DNA of 64,000 bases. Source: Seminavis robusta (lineage: Eukaryota; Bacillariophyta; Bacillariophyceae; Naviculales; Naviculaceae). The notes beneath the pieces were generated by a model that was not told the origin of the DNA, did not search any database, and was given only the letters and a program-made list of their open reading frames with translations. Positions 36,586 through 47,974 of this stretch are shown here, one piece after another (position 1 is the stretch's first letter; the number at the start of each line of letters is the position of its first letter). The translations under genes and the position numbers were made by a program. The stretch lies in the NCBI GenBank assembly GCA_903772945.1, contig CAICTM010000362.1, forward strand, positions 1 to 64,000, in the 5' to 3' direction.

Positions 36586-37395
36586 CTAGGGCGTGCTGTT
36601 GGCTTCGAGCGTGTTCAGGAGGCCGCGAGCATCAGTCTTCTGAGTTTCATTCAAATTTTTGAGACGGCAGACACCAAGAGACTTCTTCAGCAAAAGGATG
36701 GCCAATGACTCGTCTACGTTCAACCCATTGGAACCTTTTGCAAATGCCGATCCCAAGAGGTATGCTGCCCAGTCTGATCCTTGGGTTGTGGCCATGGTTA
36801 GAAAAAAGATGCCCAAGTAAAGGCACTGCTCCACACCTATGCCGTTCAGATAGTAGTTACCCAATGCTGCTGTTGAGAGCACATACCCAGCCTCAGCTGC
36901 TTTCTTGAAGTACGGAAAGGCCAACTTGGAATCTTGCTTGAAACCTTCGTTTCCTTGTTCATAGTTGCTTCCTACATGATACATGGCCTTGACATCTCCA
37001 TCGTCGGCTTTCTTCAAGAGTGCTTCCATCTTTTTCTGTTGTAGCGTTTTCTTCTTTTCCTTCCAGACTTTGACCAGATCTTCAGGAAGGTCACCCTTGT
37101 CGATGGCAGCTTCAATGGTGTGGAGATGAAGGGCTGGAATGAGCATGGGGCGCATCTTTTCACGAGTCATGGGAGACGTGAGATTGCCGCTATTCTTCTT
37201 AATGTGGGCCTCAATGCATTCACGATCATAGATATGCCCATCCATAGCCGTAACAGGATCCATAGGCAATTCAAGGCTGATGGGACAGATCCAAATTGCT
37301 GCATACTTGGGTGTCTTGGTGGCGCCTTGTTCCGTCTTGTCGTCTTGCTTCTCTACAGCACCAACAGCGGCGGTTTCGTTGGTTGACTCCGTCAT
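36586..37395 (-). CDS. U-box protein with Sel1-like repeats
   Basis: Single exon, 269 residues. The ATG at 37395 (TTGACCATGACG) is preferred to an in-frame upstream start at 37671, because the extra segment is not protein-like and its context is weak. Residues about 35-105 are a U-box: CPISLELPMDPVTAMDGHIY, DRECIEAHI and SPMTREKM. U-boxes recruit E2 enzymes as ubiquitin ligases. Residues about 130-240 hold three Sel1-like helix pairs (for example AMYHVGSNYEQGNEG, AALGNYYLNGIGV, AYLLGSAFAKGSNG), which bind partner proteins. The pairing of U-box and Sel1 repeats is frequent in diatoms. The substrate is unknown. Confidence 0.88.
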   Translation of the reverse strand: MTESTNETAAVGAVEKQDDKTEQGATKTPKYAAIWICPISLELPMDPVTAMDGHIYDRECIEAHIKKNSGNLTSPMTREKMRPMLIPALHLHTIEAAIDKGDLPEDLVKVWKEKKKTLQQKKMEALLKKADDGDVKAMYHVGSNYEQGNEGFKQDSKLAFPYFKKAAEAGYVLSTAALGNYYLNGIGVEQCLYLGIFFLTMATTQGSDWAAYLLGSAFAKGSNGLNVDESLAILLLKKSLGVCRLKNLNETQKTDARGLLNTLEANSTP

Positions 37396-38393
37396 GGTCA
37401 AGTCCCAACAAAATGGAAAATGTGTTTCTCGTTTTCTCTCTTTTGTCAATCTCTTTTTATGAGTGATGGTTTCGTTGTGGTTTGGTGGCAAATGAATTGT
37501 TGGGAAAGCCACGAAGAGGACCCCCGCGGGAGTTGGAAACATGAAAACTTCAACACCACACCCTAAATGGTTAGATGCATCGAGTCTTTTTGCAGAACCT
37601 GAGTGACAGTCATCCGCTTTGTCAGATGGCCACCGGTTGCCATGTACTTCGATAGTAGCCATATTTGACAACTTGCCTCAAACGCCGAACCGCTCAGCTT
37701 CTTCGTGTCGTGACAGAGCCGACCTGCAGAGAAAGCAATGACACTTGGATGCATACTTGTAGATTGGTTGGAGCGCTGGCTAGGTGTTGGCAGCAATACT
37801 AGAATGGAAACGTACCGCGGCGGACTTGAGATGAGATAGAAGCCTCGGTGAGACAAAAAATACAGTGTTCTCATATTGCAATCGGCACGGTACGGCACTG
37901 AAAGGAACATGGTCTCCACTCCACTGCAACCAGACTCGGCTCAAGGGACGGAAAAGGTTGGATGGGGCCTGCAATCTTCGGTGGACAGCTTGGTTGAGAG
38001 TGGTTGTGGATTGCATGATGTTGTGACAGGAGGTGAAGAGCCAGCAGAGAAACAGACTCTTGCATTGACCCCATGATTATCTGCCAGCTGCGTCTTCAAT
38101 GCCGGGATGATCACCACCAAAAGGCCAGCTGGCTTGAGTCGGGATTGGCTGCCAGGGCAGGTAGAGTCCAGATCGCTGTCATGAACCGGGGCGGAGAATC
38201 CGTAATAGCTCGCCCAACGAGACAACCAATGCCCCTACCTAAAAAAAACGCTAGTTTTCTGAACAAAAAAGCAATCATCCTACTTTGTCCTGGTCATAAA
38301 GGGTAGCAGGGTAGCGCCAACCTGAATTATTATTCAACATAGCACACTTTTGCACGCGAGTAATCTAAATCCATATCTTTTGGATGCTGCTAG
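37396..38393. other. Intergenic between two minus-strand genes
   Basis: No supported gene. Small open frames on both strands around 37.56-38.30 kb overlap each other. The region is the 5' flank of the U-box gene and the 3' flank of the catalase-like gene. Confidence 0.5.
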
Positions 38394-40403
38394 CTACTGA
38401 CCGCCAAAGGGAAGCAATCCAATGAGAAAATCAATGACAGGCTTGCCAGGTGGAAAGACTGCATTCAAGCTTCGTATTGCAGGGGAGGAGTATGTGAGGA
38501 AGACTGTGAGGAAAGTGTTGAGTGCAGTGAATCCAAAGTCACATGCTGGTAAAGAGAGATCCGCGTCTGGCCTTGTTGTCAGTATGAACACGGCAATCTT
38601 TTCCATCATGGTACAAGTTTGATTCTGCACAGCTTCCACACGTTCTTTGTTCAAAGAGGAAAGAAGTCAATAAACAAATGTCAGCTGCACAAGCAATCCA
38701 GAAAGGTAACGATCGATGGACCCACATCAGGTGATCCAGTGGAGTGCAACCATGCTCACCTGGTTGGCCTTCATAGCAGTCTGATTTGACAAAGATTGAC
38801 CCAAAGGGGCATTCTGGTGGTATGTTTGAAATCTGGCCACTTTTGTCATCTGTTGATCTGCAAAACTCTGCATTCTGATAGGGATAGGTTGTGTCAGGAT
38901 TCCCAAGTCCCAGCAGATCTGGACCGTAGGGTAGGTTTGTTGTTGGGTCATTATCAACAGTGCATACGCTTTGATCCTTGGGGCACATGCGATGGTGCTG
39001 AAAGAATAGCCAGTCATCGGGCCACTGTGAAGCATAAAAGCGAGATTTGGCAACAACATTCCCGATCAGGATGACTTCCTGCTCTGGACAGTATATGTTG
39101 ACATCTTCTTGATACCCCAATGGGACTCCCTCATCATCGACACAGAGAGATGGTTCTCGTGTATCTTTCATGACAGTGGTGTGTACAGAGTAGATGACTT
39201 CTCCTGGTTTGACAGCATCTTCGCGGGTAGCCCATTGGCGGAAATCCAAGCTTCCATCGCCAAACCGTTCTAGATACTCTGGATTTGGCCGGAAATGTGT
39301 GTATACTGGTGCCACGATTGGGTTTGCCTCATTCCCAAACTGGTCGTAAGCTGCTGCATCCACAGGGGATAGGACACCAGCAAACTTTTCAAATTCACCA
39401 AATACTGTGCAAGCAACATACCGGTAGGTCAGCATGGATATCCTGGCCAAATAGAAATAGATGGGAAGCAAAGAGGATTCACCCCCGTTTACTTACATGG
39501 TACAAATGCATCACCAAGGCCACTCATGTTGTCCACCGGTCTGGATGCACATGAAGACACAGTGAGATAGGTTACGTTGCGAGCAGACAAGTCGAAACCA
39601 AAACTGATGGATCATACCTTGAAACTTTTTCACATAGCAACAAAGAGGAAATAAAGTTAGTTAGTACAGAGTCTTTCCATGACATGACAACCATTTAACT
39701 TCCTGGTGGTCTGAGGAGCGAGCTTACAAATGTTGTGATTTGGTGGATCATAGAACTGTCGTTCTGGTCTGCTGCTAAAGCCTTTGACAGATTCACCAGT
39801 GTTTATGTTTCCTGAATGGATACCATCCCGAAAGAACTTGATACCAAAAGAGAAGAAATAAGTCCCAAGAAAGTGATTGACCAGATACAGCTCCCTTAGA
39901 AAAGGGACCAATGGAGAGAATCTGAGTACTCCATGCTCGGCTCCTTGAAAGATACCAGTGAGTCCATGATTGCCCGCCGATTCAAACTTGACATTGGCCA
40001 CAATGCCATGGAAGTGGAAGAAACTAAATACATAAATGAATGAATGAATGACATATTAGAGCATGCTGCTACCGGTAAGTGCAGAATCAGGCCGTGAACT
40101 TGAATTTTCTTACCGTGTGAATGCGGCAGGTCGTTCATCGGAAAATCGATCAAAGATGTTGTTAAAGTCAACTCCATCCAAAAGAGCCACCGATTCACAG
40201 AGGGTTTTGAATGGAGGCAAGCCTGAATGATCATATTCTGTTCCTACAGTCTTGCCCATGATAACCGCTTCCTTGTACTGGGCGGAACCCTCAATGTAGC
40301 CGGGGCAGTGAACACAGTTGTTCTCATACTCATAAGCCGTGGTCGTTGTCCATGGTACAACCGAAAGGCAGGCTGTAACTAGGAACAGTGATGAGCACCA
40401 CAT
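38394..40403 (-). CDS. Secreted catalase-like protein, six exons with a 7-nt microexon
   Basis: Exons: 40403-40114, 40023-39728, 39624-39618, 39540-39497, 39404-38760 and 38644-38394. All introns (90, 103, 77, 92 and 115 bp) are GT-AG, and the sum is 1,533 nt, giving 510 residues with no stop. The N-terminus is a signal peptide (WCSSLFLVTACLSVVPW). Joined exons read RPAAFTR-FFHFHGIVANVKFES, then GLTGIFQGAEHGVLRFSP, and later FFSFGIKFFRDGIHSGNIN. This order resembles the heme-dependent catalase-like superfamily (R-x-FTR, HxHG, RFS, KFxRD-xxSxN). It is a diverged member and peroxide activity is not certain. The C-terminal part is Cys-rich (CPKDQSVC, CRSTDDK) and looks extracellular. Confidence 0.72.
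39618..39624 (-). other. 7-nt microexon (TTTCAAG)
   Basis: AG|TTTCAAG|GT lies between exon 2 and exon 4. Including it reads ATT TTT TCA AGA CCG (IFSRP) in frame. Skipping it puts a stop (TGA) shortly after the join in exon 4. No other acceptor near it gives an open frame. Confidence 0.7.
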
Positions 40404-41857
40404 AATAGATAGCTATCTATCTAGCTAGTATCTAGCCCAGGCGTCTTGGTATTGGGCAACAGTTACTGCGCTTGAGTGATGAGGTACCGGTAGTGTATGA
40501 GACTGGGACTTCGATGCTTGATGCTTGATCCGGCCGCAATAATTGCGTCAAGCGTCAAGAAGACGCTGGAACCTTGTGGATCACTTCTCCTAACGGTAGG
40601 CTGTAAGCGTTGATCTCGCTTACAGAGTGAGGGATGTTGGCGAAGAATGTTATTCATCGTAAGAGGCATTACTTAGACAAAAGCTTTATCAAAACGCATC
40701 AGGTTAAGTCTCTATCTGTACGAGTACGTTGGGTGAGCTTACTGGTCCTTCACCCATGCCACATTATTTTCTCCACTCTTCACCCCGCCGCCACCCCCTT
40801 TAGACCGTTCCTGGGTCACTAAACATACATTGTACATGTGACTCCAATGAGGCCACATAACTAGAAAAATGATAGCTGGCGGCCATGTTTTGCTCACCGG
40901 TACTGTATGCAGCGGCCTAAATAGTAGGACAATAAAACAAGCCCTGTCATATATAGCCCTTCCTGAGAAGGCTAAACTAAACTGAAAGTGCTCAGAGAAG
41001 ATTGTTTCGGAGCACCCTGACCCTTGCTGCCCAAGAGGATGATCCGTGCTCTTGGACTCCACAAGGGGGGCCCACTCGTGCACCCAGGGCCTCCTCAAGA
41101 ACATGCCTGTAGCGCGCCTTTCTCACTGGGTAAGGCATCACGATGGGCGAGTAGTGCAAGTTCTAACTTTCTACTTATTAGGCCACACAGAACCAGCCAC
41201 GAGCCGAGCAGTACTAGTAGACTATTTCTCTTTCGTTTGCCGCCCCTATGAAACTATTGCAATACAGTATCTTAGCAGTCCGCAAGAGAATCCAGCTAGA
41301 GACGAGTAGGTTTCAGTGAGAGGAGGAAGTTGCCTTAAAGTACCTTTAGTACCTGATTGATCCAAGCAAGAGGTAAATTAACCAATTGCAGCGAGATTGT
41401 GCGGTGTTGAATTCAGTTTTCACCAAAACATCCAAGGACCTCAAGGAGAAGATGCCACTGGCATACTGGCATACTAAAAAGTGGCTACAGCTTGCAACAT
41501 CACCAGTCATTAATTGCTCCTTTCCGCTTTGATTCTTGCTTCTAATGCATTCAATGTACCAGTGAAACACACGCCTTAACAAAATGGCTCTTCTCGGAAA
41601 GCTTGTGTCTGCAGGCATAGTCATCACCTTCCCAAACCCGAAAGATGTACTAATGTTTGTACTGTACATTTCTGCAGTTCTTTTTGGGAGAACTTATTGT
41701 CCCTAAAGACATTTTTGTGGTACGGGTAAGAGTTGCGTGCCATCACCCAATTCCACAGTTAGTTTGCTTAGCTCTTTGCCTTCACAAAAAGCTCTTTGCT
41801 CTAGCTTGATAGCCGAATGATCCCACACAACAAGCAGCTGAAGAAACCTCTGATAGG
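40404..41857. other. Intergenic between divergent genes
   Basis: Head-to-head region between the catalase-like gene (minus) and the RRxS-repeat gene (plus). No supported gene. It carries promoters of both neighbours but I cannot point to defined sites. Confidence 0.5.
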
Positions 41858-43093
41858 ATGCATCACTTCAAAAGAAAGATGGCCACAACAGGTAGCACAA
41901 GAAGACAACCGCAATCACTAGAGACTCGAAATTTGCAGGTTCAGGATAATTGGGAGCTGGTTGGGTTCGAGATCAGCTGTGTACACGTGCATAGATACCA
42001 AAACAAGGCAACTCGGAAACAAGTGCAAGTTGATTCAGCCAATGACTCAGATGGTGACGATGGTGATGATGATGTCAGTGAGATCAGCTTGGAGGGCTTG
42101 AGTGGAGTTTTTTCTTCTGAATCCAGGCTTTCAACGTCAGGGACCAGCAGCAGAGATACTGGCACTGGCACTGGCACTGGCAATGGTAGGGTGGCGGACG
42201 AAAGCACCAAGGACCACTTGAATCCCAAATGCAAGTATGAAGAAAGCTGTGTGTCTGCCCCTGATCAGCTAGGCTACGAACAAGCGGCCAGCAGATTTGC
42301 TTCTTTTCCATATTCAAGCGCAAATGCGGGTACCGGTACTGGCAGATCCAGGAGCACGAGAAGCACGCCGCACAACATAGACCAGACCAATGACAGAAGC
42401 CCTACTAGTAGCAGGCTTGTGCACAGCCGTGGAATGGCACCTGTACACATTCCCAAACCAGTTCCATTTGACGAAGAAAGAAGATATTCTTCCGCTCCGA
42501 CTCAATCACAATCATCTCGGCCCAACCTTCCGGTCATGATCAAACGAAGGTATTCACTCTCTGAAGCCAGCGAATCATACTCCCAGACAATGCAAGATCT
42601 GGGATGTCCCCGGCAACTATTCATTCAAAATACCACACAGAGAATGCCCCGCCGTGTCTCCCTGGAATACGGCGACGGCAGCACGCCACAAGCGACTCCC
42701 AGCAACAGTCCAGGTCACTCCTATCAGCCCAAATCTATATCCTTGGATTTCGGGAAACTATCCCGGTCCAACAGTATTGGGAGCAAGACGGCCAGGGCGT
42801 CCTTTCGTCGTCAAGAGCACGCCTCGTCCTTTCGAATGCCTCGCAGGGTCTCCATTGAGTATCATCAGACCACCACAATGGGCTCCAACAGCGAAACCCA
42901 CAGCACTGAGAATGTTGTACAATCAAGCAAAGTCTTGATCCGCCGAGGCTCCCTGGACTTCTCTGTGGGAACATCTAACTTGCCGCGACGCCGATCTTCC
43001 TCCACGGGGGCTGCTGCTGCTAATTCCCAACAAGGAATCCTGGGAATGACACCAACTACTTTTCCATTCTTCGAAGGAGACATGAAGATATGA
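41858..43093 (+). CDS. Ser-rich protein with repeated RRxS motifs
   Basis: Single exon, 411 residues. I do not recognise the family. The N-terminal 50 residues (WELVGFEISCVHVHRYQNK) could form a small domain. An acidic run (SDGDDGDDDVSEIS) and a long Ser/Thr/Gln-rich region follow. Spread over residues about 200-390 are basic-directed phosphorylation-type motifs: KRRYSLSE, PRRVSLEY, KSISLDFG, PRRVSIEY, IRRGSLDF and RRRSSST. These match the R-R-x-S-hydrophobic consensus of AGC kinases such as PKA, so the protein is probably a multi-site kinase substrate (inference). The 3' flank at 43131-43240 is related to that of the gene at 57.3-60.5 kb. Confidence 0.75.
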   Translation: MHHFKRKMATTGSTRRQPQSLETRNLQVQDNWELVGFEISCVHVHRYQNKATRKQVQVDSANDSDGDDGDDDVSEISLEGLSGVFSSESRLSTSGTSSRDTGTGTGTGNGRVADESTKDHLNPKCKYEESCVSAPDQLGYEQAASRFASFPYSSANAGTGTGRSRSTRSTPHNIDQTNDRSPTSSRLVHSRGMAPVHIPKPVPFDEERRYSSAPTQSQSSRPNLPVMIKRRYSLSEASESYSQTMQDLGCPRQLFIQNTTQRMPRRVSLEYGDGSTPQATPSNSPGHSYQPKSISLDFGKLSRSNSIGSKTARASFRRQEHASSFRMPRRVSIEYHQTTTMGSNSETHSTENVVQSSKVLIRRGSLDFSVGTSNLPRRRSSSTGAAAANSQQGILGMTPTTFPFFEGDMKI

Positions 43094-43717
43094 ATACCAG
43101 TGAAAGCAATGAAATGGATGAATGATTCATTCAATCCAAAAACGGGTTGCATCCGCAAAAAGGATTCCATGGTAGCTCCCCTCGCACAACCTGAGACTCG
43201 ACTCCAGTAACGCATGCAAAGCAAACGAACGAAACCTCTTCGTAGACTGGCAATCGCTCCTGGAACCACTGGACCACTACTCCCCACCAACATTTCACTC
43301 GGATCACCTGTTGCCCGTCGTGTTGCACCCAAAGACGGAACAGCCGTGAAAGCCAAGAAACGGAAACACACATATTCCACCGGAAGGACCCCATGCCCGC
43401 CATGCAAGGACTCCGGTCGCACCTTGATGCACTATCAACTGACTGTTCATCGACAGAGCAAGGTCTCTGTGTGATTCAATAGCAAGTCCCTCTGCATAGA
43501 CCAACTTCGGTCCTTCTACAAAATCCAATAATCCGAAAGCGCCTTGAGATTCCGGACTGGCGACAACCCGGAATTGTTACCGAGACCATCGCCAAACAGC
43601 AGGCGGCCCGGCCCTCAAAACAAATAGACATGTAGGCTCCCATACCAGTATTAATAAGAGTCAGAGTTTTACTATCACCATGAAGTCTACGTGTATGAGA
43701 GCGAGTCATTGAGCTCG
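43094..43717. other. Intergenic with a segment shared with 60.56-60.66 kb
   Basis: Bases about 43131-43240 align with about 60558-60660 (shared words AATCCAAAAA, GGGTT, CATCC, GCACAACCT, AAAGCAAACG, CTCTTCGTAG). Both segments follow genes with RRxS-type motifs. No gene is supported here. Confidence 0.6.
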
Positions 43718-46700
43718 TCACGTTTGCTCATAGCACGAGCAGGGAGCACAATACGAAGGACAGTCCACAACTTGGGTACAATCGACACGGATGGTTTGCA
43801 GGTTCGGCAACGAGCAAACTTCTTCTGGAATGGAGCCTCCGATTTGGGTTCTGTCAATCAAAACGGACTGCAGCGCCGTGAGCCGACCTAGTTCACTCGG
43901 AACAGTTCCAGTGATGGCAGCGTTGTCGTATAAGGTAACAAACTGTAGGTTCGTGAGTAGGCCCAATTCTGCAGGACGACAAAGCAAGAAAAGCAATGTG
44001 AGTGCACAAGCATCGGTAAGACGAAGCCATCACATCCACGCCAAAACAATAGCCCACCAGTGGGTAGGGGGCCCGTCAAATCATTCCCCCTCAAATTCAA
44101 ATTGCTCAACGACGTGAGGAGGGCAAGTTTGGTCGGAATTGAACCAAACACTGCCGTCTCATAGATGAAGAGCGTGTGCAAAGGCAAATGGGCAAGCTGT
44201 GTGGGCACTAGATCCGAAAAATCAGCCATCAGGTCCTCCAAGTCCTCCAACCTCAACGATTCCAGTGAGGTCAGCAGAGCCATCTCTGGAGGCGTTGCCG
44301 CGCCGTTGAAGCCAGCCGAAAATTCAATAGCAAGCTCCGTCAGGCTTCCGCTGCTGTCGCAAGTGACTGCATCTTGAATCCCAGTGTCACCCCACCGGCA
44401 TTCATTGACGCTGTAGCTCAACCAATTTTCTCTTTCAAATAGCGTCCAGGCTCCACCATTAAAGGAATAGTAGAACGTAGCCATTGCAAAAAGCTGCTTT
44501 TTCCGGTATTCCGGCATGGTTGACAAATCCGGATGTTGTTCCAGCCATTGGTACGCAAGAGACTGTGGAGATGCGGGGTTACTCTCGATGGCTGCAACGC
44601 TGAAAGCCGGGAGACCGAGGATGAAGCCTGAAGCAGGGCTTGAAGTCGGGAATGGTGTCAGTTCTGATGGATTCGCTGTTCCGGGAGAGGATGCCCCACC
44701 GAGGCTCGGGATGACCAACTGGTATTCCAACAAGCTGGCACGTCCTTGTGGGTCAACATAGATATGAGCAAGCAACTCGCCGTCAAAGTCTCCAATGGCG
44801 GACCAAACAACCGTGCCATCTGCATTTTGTGCAGACGTGGTGGCGTTGGTGATGGTGAACCACCCCAACCCATACAAACAGCAGGTCCCATCCGATAAAC
44901 TATCGCTTATAGTCAAACGATACACGGAATCACTATCAACTGCCTGTTCGATGGAGTAAACAGTCTCTTCCAGCAGCAGATTACCGCCCGAGTCAACCAC
45001 CGCATATGTGTCCGGACTGGCTGTCATCTTGCTCCATTCCCATGACATTTCTTGCGGGAACCTGTCAGTGCGAACGTTGATGGTCACAGTGTTGACAGCG
45101 TTGGCTGGAGTCGGGTATAGGCCAGGCCATTCTGGGTCATCCACCGATGGATCAAAGCTGTCCTCATCAATGAAGGGGTCTGTGGGTGATGGTGCTGGTG
45201 TGGCTGGTGCTGGTGCAATTGTTGTGACTGGGGCAGGTGCAGCGGTTGCGGAAACAGCGCCACCCGCGGGCCTTGGTCGCAATGTCTCTCCCTGCTCATC
45301 TTCGCAAACACAATTGTTGCATTCCGGGGGACAAACCACCTTGAAGTTGCAGTCTATCCTAATGGATCCCAGTAGCGGCAGCATGCATAGTGCTGTCGGC
45401 AGGGTTCCCTCGAGATTGTTGGCGTATAAGGAGAGGAATTCCAAGGAAGAAATCAAGGCGAGCTCTGTTGGTATTGTGCCTGGATGGGGAAGGAAGAGAA
45501 GAGCGATCGGGATAAGCGAGCTATCACATTCAAATAGAAAAACCGAATCAAAACAATGCGAAAGATAAACACCCACCAGTCAGATAATTCCCGTACATGG
45601 AAAGGAACTTCAGGTTCGTAAGGAGACCAAGCTCTGAAGGAATTGTTCCCGAGAACAAATTGGTCCGCAAATTGAGATTGGTCAAGTACTGAAACTCCCC
45701 GAGACTAGACGGCAGAGAACCAGTGATGTCGCTGGACATGAGACGTACGTCCACCAAGCTGCTGATTTGGGCCATTTCAGAAGGCAATATTTGTGTGACA
45801 TCAGCGTACCAATGATTGCCGAGCATTTCGAATCCTTCCAGTGAGGACAAGAGCTGCATCTCTGGAGGAGTCGTTCCAAAAATCGTTTCATCCTGGTACG
45901 CTAAGGCCATGTAGGTGACTTGACCCAGCTCATTGCATTGTGTGGCCCTGGAGCCTTGTTCTCCCCAAGTACCTGCGTGTCGTGACAAAGAGAGGACAGA
46001 TTGAGAGTGTGAGAATAGCCATGGCCCCAAATAAATATGCAAACGTATTGTGGTTAACCAATACATACATTCCGATGCGGAACTGAGCCAGTTCTCTTCC
46101 GACCCAAACCTCCACCTTTCTCCATCAAAGGAAAAATAGAATGAAACCAATGCAAACAATTGCTGCTTTCGCCATTCGGGCATGTTTCTGTATCCCGGAT
46201 AGGCAACTACGAAATCCAAAGCCCGCGATTGTGGCGATGCTGGATCTTGCAATCTGCTCTGTGTGTCGGGTGGCAAATTGTCGGGGAACAAGTTTTGGGT
46301 GGGTGTCAAGGTTGTGGCAGCGACAGTTGTAACAATGGGCTGCGGGGTGGGTTGTGGAGTGATGACCAGAACGGGAGCCGGTGTGGTTGGTGGAGCCGTG
46401 GTGGGTGCGGCTGTACCGATACTGGGCTCCGGGGTGGGGTTCATAGTGGTGAGTGCATTGGAAGGGAGAGTCGATGGTGCCACTGAAGGAGCACTGGTAG
46501 GGATCCTGGACGGATCAGCCGTGGGCGACAACGAGGGCTCGGCAGAAGTAGGGGCTTGCGTTGGCGGACTGCTTGTGGGAGCCAGTGTTGGAGTGACAGA
46601 TGGCATCTGGGTGGTTGGTAAGTCCGTGTCGGCGGTCACGGGCGGTTCGCTTGGTGGAATCATGGGCATTTCGGTTTGTGTTGGAGCCGGTGGTTGTGTC

Positions 46701-47974
46701 GGTGGTACAGGTGTCGGTCCTGGCGACCCCACCATGACAAGAGCCACAACAACCACGACAACGACGACGGCAAAGAAGCAACACATGAGTCCCGTGAGCA
46801 ACATGAATTGTCGATTCATCATCATGCCGTTATCACTGTTGCTGTTGCCACTATCGCGCGTGTCTTGGTGTTGTCCTTCCGTGCTGGTCTCCTGTGGTTC
46901 TTTGACCAATGTAGCGACGGCCAAGAAATCTCTGGAGTTATCGGGTGGTTTGGAAGACGCATCGTCTGGTTGCTTGGACGAGGCGTCATCCGGTGCCTTG
47001 GACGACATGTCATCTCCTGGTCCTCCTCCTCCTGAGGTCATGGCAGCCCCACTTCTACTAGTTGAAGGATTCAGGTTGCTGTAACTACTGGTTTGAGGTT
47101 GTTGTCGTGGTTGTGGTTGTGGTTGCGGCACTCGAAAAGGCGCAGGAGTGTTCTGTGGAATGGCGCCCAATTGTTCTCCCCTTACAAAGTCGGCTTGGTT
47201 TTTCCCATTGGGAACACTTTGCCTGGAGGCAACCGGGACACGGGATGCCCTGGGACTGCTGGGTGGACTGACAGTTGCGGGTGGCGGGGGGTTCATGTTC
47301 GCGGCGGCAACTGGTGTTGGTGTTGGTGTTGCCGCCGCTGTGGCCATGGCCATTCCGGCAGCGTGTTCTTCCATTTTGGATCGTCGTTTCTTGGCCGCCG
47401 CGGGAATGGGTACGTGATTGTCGTCAGGGTCGGGTCTGCTGCGGGCACTAGCTCTTGCAGCATCCGCATTCGCACTGGCGTTTGTGGTGGAAGCTACAGC
47501 AGTGGCCATTGGCGGGGGCGACTTGAGACTAGCTCTGCCAGGGGTACTATTGATACGACCCGGGGAGACGACACCCCCCATTGGTTCCACTACCCCCACT
47601 TGGGAAAACGTAGCAGGTGCGGGACTAACTGGGGGCGCCCCCATTTCTTCTGGATCTTCCCCCATTCCACTGGTCTTGTAGGCAATCATGTTGGCATCCC
47701 ACAAATCCCCGCCATTGGGCTGCGGGGGAATTTGCAAAACTGAAGTCTCTTCTTGTTCATAAGCAAACTGATCATGGTACTCCGTATTAATAGCTCTACT
47801 ACTGGTAGTAGCTCTACCACCTACTTCGGGGGGATCGCTGGGTGGGTCGCCCCCTCGACGGCTTCTCGTAGCCGTAGTACTGGCCGCTACGACCGGCATC
47901 CTTTCATCTTCGTCAGAATCCAAATCAATCGCAATTGGGGCATCGCCGCCAGCACGAACTTGGCGAGATGCCAT
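43718..47974 (-). CDS. Single-pass membrane LRR protein with two LRR modules
   Basis: Four exons: 47974-46069, 45972-45577, 45479-44058 and 43968-43718. The introns (96, 97 and 89 bp) are GT-AG in phase 1, and the product is 1,324 residues. The first 385 residues are disordered, with an IDLDSDEDE motif and Pro/Ala/Ser-rich parts. One membrane segment (about 387-413; LMCCFFAVVVVVVVVALVMV) follows, then a Pro/Thr/Ser-rich stalk. The outer part has two copies of the same module: a cap (MPEWRKQQLFALVSFYFSFD and MPEYRKKQLFAMATFYYSFN, each with a NWLS...CxWG block) followed by plant-type LRRs (for example GTIPSELGLLTNLKFLSMYG, and GTVPSELGRLTALQS). Between them is a beta-rich domain (TVTINVRTDRFPQEMSWEW). 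There is no kinase, so it may be a surface receptor or adhesion protein. Confidence 0.88.

Noticed and set aside
46263-47084. 273-residue Gly/Val-rich plus-strand frame
   Set aside because: Antisense of the Pro/Thr-rich stalk and membrane segment of the LRR gene.
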